Shown here: piece after piece, positions 1 through 4,207 of the stretch | How the letters are laid out: every line of letters starts with the position of its first letter | Position numbering within the stretch: the first letter of the stretch is position 1 | From: Anaerolineae bacterium | Lineage (GTDB): Bacteria; Chloroflexota; Anaerolineae; B4-G1 | DNA: 6,332 bases | Assembly: GCA_030612185.1 (NCBI GenBank) | Contig: JAUWOI010000268.1 | Location: 1 to 6,332 of the forward strand | Reading direction: 5' to 3' | Made by a program: the position numbers and the translations under genes | The notes under the pieces: generated by a model | Databases searched by the model: none | Told to the model about the DNA's origin: nothing | What the model saw: only the letters and a program-made list of their open reading frames with translations

Positions 1-27
1 ATTTATAATTCCAGACCGATTCTGCTC

Positions 28-51
28 CCGCCGGATCGCCAGATCCGGCGG
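28..51. repeat. Perfect inverted repeat, 10-bp arms
   Basis: Arms at 28-37 and 42-51 are exact reverse complements (CCGCCGGATC and GATCCGGCGG) around the 4-nt loop GCCA. No T-tract follows on either strand, so it is not a standard intrinsic terminator. It is the leftmost of three consecutive dyads in the first 140 bases. It could be the 3' hairpin of a gene outside the window or an intergenic palindrome. Only the structure is certain. Confidence 0.6.
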
Positions 52-89
52 CTGAACAGACCAGATTGGGCGAGTTTGGCCTCCCTTTA

Positions 90-138
90 GCCTGGATTTG
101 ACAATCCAGGCCGAGCAAACGGATAAATGCGTTTGCCC
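90..138 (+). promoter_or_regulatory. Possible promoter embedded in two dyads
   Basis: TTGACA at 98-103 is a perfect -35 hexamer. GATAAA at 122-127 matches four of six bases of the -10 consensus, with an 18-bp spacer. The -35 lies across the centre of a perfect 9-bp inverted repeat (90-98 with 103-111). The -10 lies in the loop of a second one (115-121 with 130-136, GCAAACG and CGTTTGC). A related imperfect dyad, GAACAAAC and GTTTGCTC with 7 of 8 positions paired, lies just downstream at 154-161 and 173-180. Palindromes centred on promoter elements are typical operator sites, so a repressor-controlled promoter is plausible. The regulator is unknown and the -10 is not strong. Confidence 0.33.
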
Positions 139-151
139 TAAGGGTCTTCTA

Positions 152-268
152 ATGAACAAACAGACCAAATACGTTTGCTCTGGTGACAGCGGCGATACAC
201 AAAAGGGCCGGGGCGAAGTGCAGCCGTCCCGGTTTCTTGTGGCGACACCAGAAACGCGGAGAAGTTAG
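152..268 (+). CDS. Possible small ORF, 38 codons, unknown function
   Basis: An ATG at 152 opens a 38-codon frame ending in TAG at 266-268. AAGGG at 140-144 lies 7 nt upstream and could serve as a ribosome binding site. The possible promoter at 98-127 would give a leader of about 17 nt. The product would be small and polar, starting MNKQTKYVCSGDSGD, with one Cys and several Arg and Lys, and no membrane segment or recognised domain. The second operator-like dyad (154-180) overlaps its first codons. Support is positional only: no family was recognised and codon bias over so short a stretch is not informative. It may equally be non-coding DNA. Confidence 0.2.
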   Translation: MNKQTKYVCSGDSGDTQKGRGEVQPSRFLVATPETRRS

Positions 269-497
269 ATCTCCTCCCGCCCCTCCAGCGCCCGGGTGAG
301 CGTCACCGCGCCAGCGTACTCCAGGTCGCTGCCCAGGCATCTGGGAACAGCACGCAGACGTTGAGCAACCATTACGAGCCTGGTGTGCAGATACCAGACA
401 CGCTGATTGGAAAGACCTCTCCGACATCTCCAGCGTTGTGTTCGTCCTCTTCATCGGTACCCATCGAGGATACGACAAGATTAGACCTCGCCATGAT
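181..497. other. Spacer upstream of rpmH, no firm gene
   Basis: This stretch carries no convincing long reading frame, no tRNA or rRNA signature and no visible DnaA box cluster. A 149-codon minus-strand frame covers it but starts inside rpmH, has no family resemblance and looks like a shadow. Apart from the doubtful small frames described separately, only a short hairpin (CCCAG at 332-336 with CTGGG at 341-345) was seen. In many bacteria dnaA lies beside rpmH. It is not present here, at least not within the 500 bases upstream. Confidence 0.5.
265..494 (-). pseudogene. Possible decayed gene end, minus strand
   Basis: Reading the minus strand, an ATG at 494-492 opens a 40-codon frame ending in TAA at 374-372. 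A second ATG at 372-370 overlaps that stop (TAATG) and opens a 35-codon frame in another register, ending in TAA at 267-265. The last 19 codons of the second frame, residues LEYAGAVTLTRALEGREEI, are strongly biased to G or C in the third position, as in real genes of this window. The change of frame suggests either two tiny coupled genes or one frameshifted remnant. No ribosome binding site and no family were recognised. A gene-free spacer is also possible. Confidence 0.15.
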
Positions 498-526
498 TTG
501 ACCACTTGCGCCGCTTGGGGTATAAT
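498..526 (+). promoter_or_regulatory. Sigma-70 promoter of the rpmH operon
   Basis: TTGACC at 498-503 matches five of six bases of the -35 consensus, the spacer is exactly 17 bp, and TATAAT at 521-526 is a perfect -10. Transcription would start near 533, giving an rpmH leader of about 50 nt. It is by far the best vegetative promoter seen in the window, and no comparable one was found between the following genes. It therefore probably drives rpmH, rnpA, yidD, the lipoprotein gene, yidC and perhaps jag. Confidence 0.85.
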
Positions 527-528
527 GG

Positions 529-570
529 CGTGCTGTTGGCAATTGGCCATCGGCTGACTGTCAACTGCTA
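529..570 (+). repeat. Heptamer-periodic rpmH leader
   Basis: From just after the -10 box to the ribosome binding site, the leader can be cut into six consecutive 7-bp units. The best are TTGGCAA and TTGGCCA at 536-549, and the last is ACTGCTA at 564-570. G is constant at unit position 4, and C follows it in five of six units. The other units are diverged, so the array is degenerate and partly subjective. It is listed because clearer heptamer repeats lie at the starts of two other genes in this window. Confidence 0.35.
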
Positions 571-582
571 GAAGGAGGATGG

Positions 583-783
583 ATGCCGAAGCGAACATAT
601 CAACCTAAGAAGCGCAAGCGTATGCGCACCCACGGATTCCGGAGCCGTATGGCCACACCGGGCGGAAGGCGCGTGATCAATGCGCGGCGACGTAAGGGCC
701 GCCACAATCTGGCTGTGCATAGGGAATGGGCCAAGAAGTTGAACTGGAAGGAAAGTTCGCAGCGACCACGACGCCGGGCCTAG
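583..783 (+). CDS. rpmH: Large ribosomal subunit protein bL34
   Basis: This encodes bL34, a small basic protein that binds 23S rRNA in the large subunit. The first 45 residues match the family closely: [20 protein letters not shown], then [12 protein letters not shown] and a run of Arg and Lys. AAGGAGG at 572-578 precedes the ATG at 583 by 4 nt. An ATG at 579 overlaps the Shine-Dalgarno sequence and is in another frame. At 66 residues it is about 20 longer than the usual 44-46. The extra tail (from about residue 46, [12 protein letters not shown], ending PRRRA) is basic and includes two Trp. It is the first gene after the strong promoter and is followed by rnpA after 38 bp, the conserved bacterial order. 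Identification is secure; the role of the tail is unknown. Confidence 0.97.
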   Translation: MPKRTYQPKKRKRMRTHGFRSRMATPGGRRVINARRRKGRHNLAVHREWAKKLNWKESSQRPRRRA

Positions 784-802
784 TGGGCCGATACGACTCA
801 CC

Positions 803-826
803 ATGAGCCGTGGAATGAGCCATGGA
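803..826 (+). repeat. 12-bp tandem duplication at rnpA start
   Basis: ATGAGCCGTGGA (803-814) is followed directly by ATGAGCCATGGA (815-826), identical at 11 of 12 positions. The second copy contains the rnpA start codon at 822, and its TGA at 816-818 is an in-frame stop just before it. The duplication explains why several ATG triplets crowd this site. No good Shine-Dalgarno sequence was seen here. Confidence 0.6.
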
Positions 827-1163
827 ACGGCGGATGCGACTGCGGAGGACGAGCGATGTGCGGCGGGTGTACGATGAAGGGAGATCGTGGGCCCCCCCTC
901 TGCTGGTGCTGGTCGCCCGGTCCAACGGACTCGATTTCAGCCGTGTGGGAGTCACAGCCAGTCGAAGGCTGGGGGGCGCGGTGGCTCGCAATCGGGCCAA
1001 ACGGCTCATGCGCGAAGCGGCGCGTTGCCTCTACTCCCAGTTTGGGGTGGGGTGGGACGTGATGCTGATCGCGCGAGCGCGGATCCTCAAAGTGAAGGAG
1101 CCACAGGGCGAAGAGGCGTTGGCGTCGTTGCTGAGGCGGGCTGGATTGAGGTCTGACCAATGA
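822..1163 (+). CDS. rnpA: Ribonuclease P protein component
   Basis: This is the protein subunit of RNase P. It helps the catalytic RNA bind pre-tRNA and remove the 5' leader in the cytoplasm. The 113-residue length is normal. The family signature GGAVARNRAKRLMRE lies at residues 51-65, with the RNR core at 56-58. Before it are MERRMRLRRTSDVRRVY at the N-terminus and VGVTASRRLG just ahead of the signature, both typical. An in-frame TGA at 816-818 limits the start to ATG 822 or ATG 834. The pattern MxRRxRLRR seen in homologues favours 822. The upstream region lacks a clear ribosome binding site, so translation may depend on rpmH being translated nearby. The gene lies 38 bp after rpmH and 34 bp before yidD. 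Confidence 0.95.
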   Translation: MERRMRLRRTSDVRRVYDEGRSWAPPLLVLVARSNGLDFSRVGVTASRRLGGAVARNRAKRLMREAARCLYSQFGVGWDVMLIARARILKVKEPQGEEALASLLRRAGLRSDQ

Positions 1164-1171
1164 GTCTATGT

Positions 1172-1195
1172 GAGAGGAAAAGCGAGAGGAAAAAG
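1172..1195 (+). promoter_or_regulatory. Duplicated purine-rich RBS of yidD
   Basis: GAGAGGAAAA occurs twice, at 1172-1181 and 1184-1193, a 12-bp period. The second GAGAGG (1184-1189) is 8 nt before the yidD ATG at 1198 and is the likely Shine-Dalgarno sequence. The first copy may be a standby site. This placement supports the 1198 start over the ATG at 1170, which is in another frame. Confidence 0.5.
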
Positions 1196-1197
1196 GG

Positions 1198-1425
1198 ATG
1201 AGGTCTGTTCTTATAGGCGTGATTCGCCTCTATCAGACGACCCTCTCGCGTGGACTGCCTCCCACGTGTCGCTTTACCCCTTCCTGTTCCCAGTACGGCT
1301 ACGAAGCCATCGCCCGCTACGGGGTGTGGCGCGGCACCTGGCTGGCCGTCAAGCGGGTGGCCCGCTGCCACCCCTTCAACCCAGGGGGGTATGACCCCCT
1401 TCCCAATTTGGAGGAGGATAAGTAA
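1198..1425 (+). CDS. yidD: Membrane protein insertion efficiency factor YidD
   Basis: This is a small protein of the YidD (DUF37) family, thought to assist YidC-dependent membrane protein insertion at the inner face of the membrane. The 75-residue length is typical. The full family pattern is visible: [20 protein letters not shown] near residues 11-30, SQYGYEAI at 31-38, and [17 protein letters not shown] at 53-69. The three conserved Cys are at 24, 30 and 57. The N-terminal residues are hydrophobic and could form an amphipathic membrane-contacting helix. It follows rnpA and normally precedes yidC. Here a lipoprotein gene comes between them, starting on the base after the TAA stop. A G-rich and C-rich hairpin (1383-1388 with 1395-1400) lies in its last codons. 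Confidence 0.95.
   Translation: MRSVLIGVIRLYQTTLSRGLPPTCRFTPSCSQYGYEAIARYGVWRGTWLAVKRVARCHPFNPGGYDPLPNLEEDK
1410..1417 (+). promoter_or_regulatory. Strong RBS deciding the TTG start at 1426
   Basis: GGAGGAGG at 1410-1417, inside the yidD coding region, is an almost ideal Shine-Dalgarno sequence. It lies 8 nt before TTG at 1426. Because TTG directly follows the yidD stop, it fixes the lipoprotein start and suggests translational coupling between the two genes. Confidence 0.85.
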
Positions 1426-2559
1426 TTGAACCAATCTTGGACGCGACGCTGGCCCATCGGGCTAGCGGTGTTGATGGCGTTGCTCTTAAGCGTGAGCGGC
1501 TGTGCGGGCGGGGCTGCACAGCCCACGAGTTGGATGGGACTGACCATCGTAGGAGAGAGGCTGTACGCGTCCGACCTGGAGCAGGTCGTGGCGCTGAATG
1601 TGGCAGACGATGAACTCCTGTGGGCTTTCCCAGACGATCCGGAAGAGGAGAAACGCGGGACTTTTCACGTTACCCCGGCAGTGAGCGAGGGGTACGTGAT
1701 TGTGGCCTCGCAGGTACCCAGTGGCGGTTTCTTGAGCCAGCCCAGTAACGTCGTCTGGGCGCTGGATGCCGACACCGGCAGTAGGTTGTGGCGCTTCGAT
1801 GGCGCCGCTGGTCAATACATCGAAGGCGGGGCCATAAGTGATGGCGTCTTCGTCATCGGCAACAGCGATGGTCACGTCTACGCACTGGACGTGGAGAGCG
1901 GTGTCCTCAAGTGGACTTTCGAGACGGGGCACCGCGTGTGGGCCACCCCCCTCATCGTCTCGGACATCGTCTATATTGGCTCAATGGATCGCCACCTCTA
2001 CGCGCTGGATTTGTCTAAAGGTGAGGTGCGCTGGGATTTCAACGCTGATGGGGCCTTCGCCGGCACGCCAGCGTTGCTGGATGACACGCTCTACATCGGC
2101 GCTTTTGACGACCGGCTGTACGCCGTAGACGCGCACACGGGGACCGAGCGCTGGCGCTTCGCGGGCGAAAACTGGTTCTGGGGCAGCCCGGCGGTCTACA
2201 GTGACACCGTCTATGCGGCCGACGTGAACGGCAACATCTACGCCGTGGGCGCCGAGACCGGTGAGCAAATCTGGCATCGGCCGCTTGATGCACAGGTTCG
2301 GGCGGGGCCAGTGCTGGCTGAGGATGGAAGCATGTTGTTCATCGGCAGCCAAAACGGCACCTTGTACGCGCTGGACACTGCGGATGGCTTCGTGCTGTGG
2401 CCGAGGGAGGGCGAAGGGCAGGTGCTTTCGACGCCGGTGGTAGATGGATCGCTGGTGTACGAACAGTTGCTTCACGGACCTTATCGTATACGGGCGCTGC
2501 ACGTGGATAACGGGCGCGAGATGTGGACCTATCCGCACATAGTTGAAGAACAAGAATAG
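1426..2559 (+). CDS. PQQ-like beta-propeller lipoprotein, BamB-like fold
   Basis: The 377-residue product is predicted to be exported and lipid-anchored. Arg and Lys near residues 7-8 are followed by a hydrophobic stretch (about 11-23) and the lipobox VSGC, with the modified Cys at 26. The rest is a series of eight PQQ-type repeats of the form LYALDxxTGxxxWxF, with the marker Trp at 66, 122, 163, 203, 243, 283, 325 and 367, mostly 40-42 residues apart. This predicts an eight-bladed beta-propeller like BamB or PQQ dehydrogenases. No catalytic or metal-binding residues were recognised, so a binding or scaffold role is more likely than enzyme activity. It starts at TTG directly after yidD and ends 11 bp before yidC. 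This suggests a role in folding or quality control of inserted or exported proteins, which is an inference from context. Confidence 0.88.
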   Translation: MNQSWTRRWPIGLAVLMALLLSVSGCAGGAAQPTSWMGLTIVGERLYASDLEQVVALNVADDELLWAFPDDPEEEKRGTFHVTPAVSEGYVIVASQVPSGGFLSQPSNVVWALDADTGSRLWRFDGAAGQYIEGGAISDGVFVIGNSDGHVYALDVESGVLKWTFETGHRVWATPLIVSDIVYIGSMDRHLYALDLSKGEVRWDFNADGAFAGTPALLDDTLYIGAFDDRLYAVDAHTGTERWRFAGENWFWGSPAVYSDTVYAADVNGNIYAVGAETGEQIWHRPLDAQVRAGPVLAEDGSMLFIGSQNGTLYALDTADGFVLWPREGEGQVLSTPVVDGSLVYEQLLHGPYRIRALHVDNGREMWTYPHIVEEQE

Positions 2560-2570
2560 GAAGGGCAATT
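2558..2570 (+). promoter_or_regulatory. RBS deciding the GTG start of yidC
   Basis: AGGAAGGG at 2558-2565 overlaps the stop codon of the lipoprotein gene and lies 5 nt before GTG at 2571. The nearby ATG at 2577 is in another frame. The spacing supports GTG as the yidC start. Confidence 0.7.
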
Positions 2571-3335
2571 GTGATTGATGCTATCGCTTACCCACTAGCC
2601 AACTTACTGCTACTCTTTTATAGTTTCCTGGGGCACCAGACTGTCGTAGCCATCGCTATGCTGACCATCTTGATCCGCCTGCTCATCCTGCCGCTGACGC
2701 TGGGGCAGCAGAAGTCGGCGCGTAAGATGCAGGAATTCCAGCCGGAGATAGCGAAGTTACAGAAGAAGTACGGCAAGGACAAGGAGCGGCTGTCGCAGGA
2801 ACAGATGAAGTTGTACAAAGAAGCAGGCATCAACCCTATGAGCGGGTGCCTGCCGCTACTGATCCAGTTGCCGATCATGTTCGGTCTCTACCGGGCGATC
2901 ATGTACTGCGTACCCACGACGTCATTGCAACTGTTCCAGTTCTCTCACCACATCTACAAGTGGCTGCCTGGCGTTGTGGGGCTCGTGCCGCTGCAGAGCA
3001 CTTTCCTGGGGATGGACCTGGGCCAACCCCCCAGCGTGGCTCAGTGGTGGTCGTACGCTTTGCCTGCCCTGGTCTTGGCCACGTCCTGGTTGCAGCAGAA
3101 ACTACTGACCCCACCCACTGCCAGCGGTGACCAATCGCAGGCGGGGGCGATGAACCAGCAGATGCAGATTATGATGCCGTTGATGTTTGGGTTTATGTCT
3201 ATCCAGTTCGCGACGGGGCTCTCCATCTATTTCATCATCTCTAACCTGATTGGGATGGCCCAGTATTACTTTATCCGGGGAGATCGAGGTGATAAGGGGG
3301 CGGGGGGCAAGGTGCAGGTGCGGTCGAATCAGTAG
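2571..3335 (+). CDS. yidC: YidC/Oxa1-type membrane protein insertase
   Basis: This inserts and folds membrane proteins in the cytoplasmic membrane, alone or with SecYEG. The 254 residues fit the short form lacking the large periplasmic domain of E. coli YidC. After an amphipathic start (about 8-20) the first core membrane segment (25-44) ends in LIRLLILPLT, with Arg36 at the position of the conserved groove Arg. The charged cytoplasmic hairpin (45-85) includes QQKSARKMQEFQPEI. NPMSGCLPLLIQLPI (88-102) is a family hallmark and starts the next membrane segment. Further segments lie at WWSYALPALVLATSWL and in IMMPLMFGFMSIQFATGLSIYFIISNL. The C-terminal tail is basic. Unlike many Gram-positive homologues it has no lipobox or N-terminal signal. 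The neighbouring lipoprotein, yidD and jag fit its role. Confidence 0.95.
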   Translation: MIDAIAYPLANLLLLFYSFLGHQTVVAIAMLTILIRLLILPLTLGQQKSARKMQEFQPEIAKLQKKYGKDKERLSQEQMKLYKEAGINPMSGCLPLLIQLPIMFGLYRAIMYCVPTTSLQLFQFSHHIYKWLPGVVGLVPLQSTFLGMDLGQPPSVAQWWSYALPALVLATSWLQQKLLTPPTASGDQSQAGAMNQQMQIMMPLMFGFMSIQFATGLSIYFIISNLIGMAQYYFIRGDRGDKGAGGKVQVRSNQ

Positions 3336-3345
3336 AAGCGATAAC

Positions 3346-3367
3346 TGCCCGCGTTGGGCATTTGTTT
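3346..3367 (+). terminator. Weak terminator-like hairpin after yidC
   Basis: TGCCC (3346-3350) pairs with GGGCA (3356-3360) across the 5-nt loop GCGTT and is followed directly by TTTGTTT (3361-3367). The arrangement is that of an intrinsic terminator, but the stem is only 5 bp, so read-through into jag is expected. It may act as an attenuator. The jag ribosome binding site begins on the next base. Confidence 0.35.
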
Positions 3368-3381
3368 GAGGAGTGTGGCAG

Positions 3382-4125
3382 ATGGCAGAAATGGAAGGGG
3401 CAATCGAGGCAGCCGGAGCGGACGTCGAGGTGGCGGTTGCCTCGGGCCTGGCACGCCTGGGGCTTGATCGGGATGCAGTCGAAATTGAGGTGCTGGACGC
3501 AGGCAGCCGGGGCGTGTTTGGGCTGGGGGGGCGCGCGGCTCGTGTGCGCTTGCCCCCCAAGTTGAAGACCGTGCCGCGTCTGGCTCCGGCAATGCCGTCC
3601 GAACCGGTCGCTCCGCCCGCTGCAGAGCCAGCGGAGCCCGCAGTGGCGGAGAAGGGTGAAGCCGAGGTGGCCCAGGGGGCGCTGCTGGAACTGCTGGCTT
3701 TTCTTGGTATGGACGAGGCTCAGGTTAGTGTACGACGAGCCGAACCTGCCGCAGGTGAGGGGGAACCGCCACTGGTACTCGACGTGCGTGGCCCAGGCAC
3801 CGATGTATTGGTAGGTTACCGGGGGGAGACGCTGGCCGCGTTGCAGCGCATTACCCGGCTGATCGTTGGGCGGGAGATGGCAGGCCGGGTGCGGCTGGTG
3901 GTGGACGTGGATGGTTTCAAGGTGCGTCGGGAGCAGTCGCTGCGCCGTCTGGCTCAACGTATGGCGGAGCAAGCAGTGCACAGCGGCCGCACGGCAGTGC
4001 TGGAACCTATGTCCCCCTACGAGCGTCGCATTGTCCACATAGCACTGCGCGAGCATCCTCAAGTGACCACTCAGAGCGTTGGCGAGGGAGACCGGCGCAA
4101 GGTCACTGTCATCCCGCGACACTGA
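3382..4125 (+). CDS. jag: Jag/KhpB RNA-binding protein (Jag_N-KH-R3H)
   Basis: This is a cytoplasmic RNA-binding protein of the Jag (KhpB, EloR) family, linked in other bacteria to cell division, elongation and post-transcriptional control. All three domains are visible. Jag_N is at about residues 14-57, with GSRGVFGLGGRAARVRL. After a Pro/Ala/Glu-rich linker (about 58-95) comes a KH domain (about 100-175) with the GxxG loop GYRG at 145-148. Last is an R3H domain with EPMSPYERRIVH and the R-xxx-H pair Arg215 and His219. The start chosen is ATG 3382, because GAGGAG at 3368-3373 lies 8 nt upstream. GTG at 3373 would overlap that site. The product is 247 residues. It follows yidC by 46 bp, the usual partner order. 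The Pro/Ala linker is species-specific in style. Confidence 0.95.
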   Translation: MAEMEGAIEAAGADVEVAVASGLARLGLDRDAVEIEVLDAGSRGVFGLGGRAARVRLPPKLKTVPRLAPAMPSEPVAPPAAEPAEPAVAEKGEAEVAQGALLELLAFLGMDEAQVSVRRAEPAAGEGEPPLVLDVRGPGTDVLVGYRGETLAALQRITRLIVGREMAGRVRLVVDVDGFKVRREQSLRRLAQRMAEQAVHSGRTAVLEPMSPYERRIVHIALREHPQVTTQSVGEGDRRKVTVIPRH

Positions 4126-4134
4126 CAAGCCATA

Positions 4135-4175
4135 AGGTGCAACGCACTTATTTGTAGCAAAAGTGCGTTGCACCT
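4135..4175. repeat. Perfect 15-bp inverted repeat after jag
   Basis: Arms AGGTGCAACGCACTT (4135-4149) and its exact reverse complement (4161-4175) flank an 11-nt A/T-rich loop. The hairpin is very stable but has no T-tract on either side, so it is not a standard intrinsic terminator. It may still stop or slow polymerase, protect the 3' end of the upstream mRNA, or be a genome-wide palindromic repeat. It marks the boundary between the insertase genes and the kinase-parAB group. Confidence 0.75.
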
Positions 4176-4186
4176 GAGTAGCAATA

Positions 4187-4207
4187 TTGGTCATTAGTCA
4201 TTGGTCA
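4187..4207 (+). repeat. Three tandem heptamers at the kinase start
   Basis: TTGGTCA (4187-4193), TTAGTCA (4194-4200) and TTGGTCA (4201-4207) lie head to tail with one mismatch. The middle unit supplies an in-frame stop (TAG, 4195-4197), and the third begins with TTG, the first possible start codon of the kinase. As I recall, TTGGTCA-like heptamers were described as short tandemly repeated sequences in cyanobacteria. Whether this one is related is unknown. Confidence 0.75.

Noticed and set aside
118..126. AACGGATAA as a possible DnaA box.
   Set aside because: It matches only six of nine bases of TGTGGATAA and no second box was seen nearby. It is better explained as part of the dyad and the possible -10.
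149..598. 149-codon open frame on the minus strand.
   Set aside because: It starts inside rpmH, runs through its promoter, shows no family features and no ribosome binding site, and has shadow-like composition.
1383..1400. Stable GGGGG/CCCCC hairpin at the end of yidD as a terminator or regulatory switch.
   Set aside because: The bases encode the conserved GGYDP motif of YidD and no T-tract follows. An effect on lipoprotein translation is possible but unsupported.
3373..3381. GTG at 3373 as the jag start.
   Set aside because: It overlaps the Shine-Dalgarno sequence GAGGAG. ATG 3382 has ideal spacing of 8 nt.
3271..4194. 307-codon minus-strand frame opposite the yidC end and jag.
   Set aside because: jag is certain on the + strand. 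The antisense frame is rich in His, Gln, Arg and Cys, as expected for a shadow of GC-rich coding DNA.
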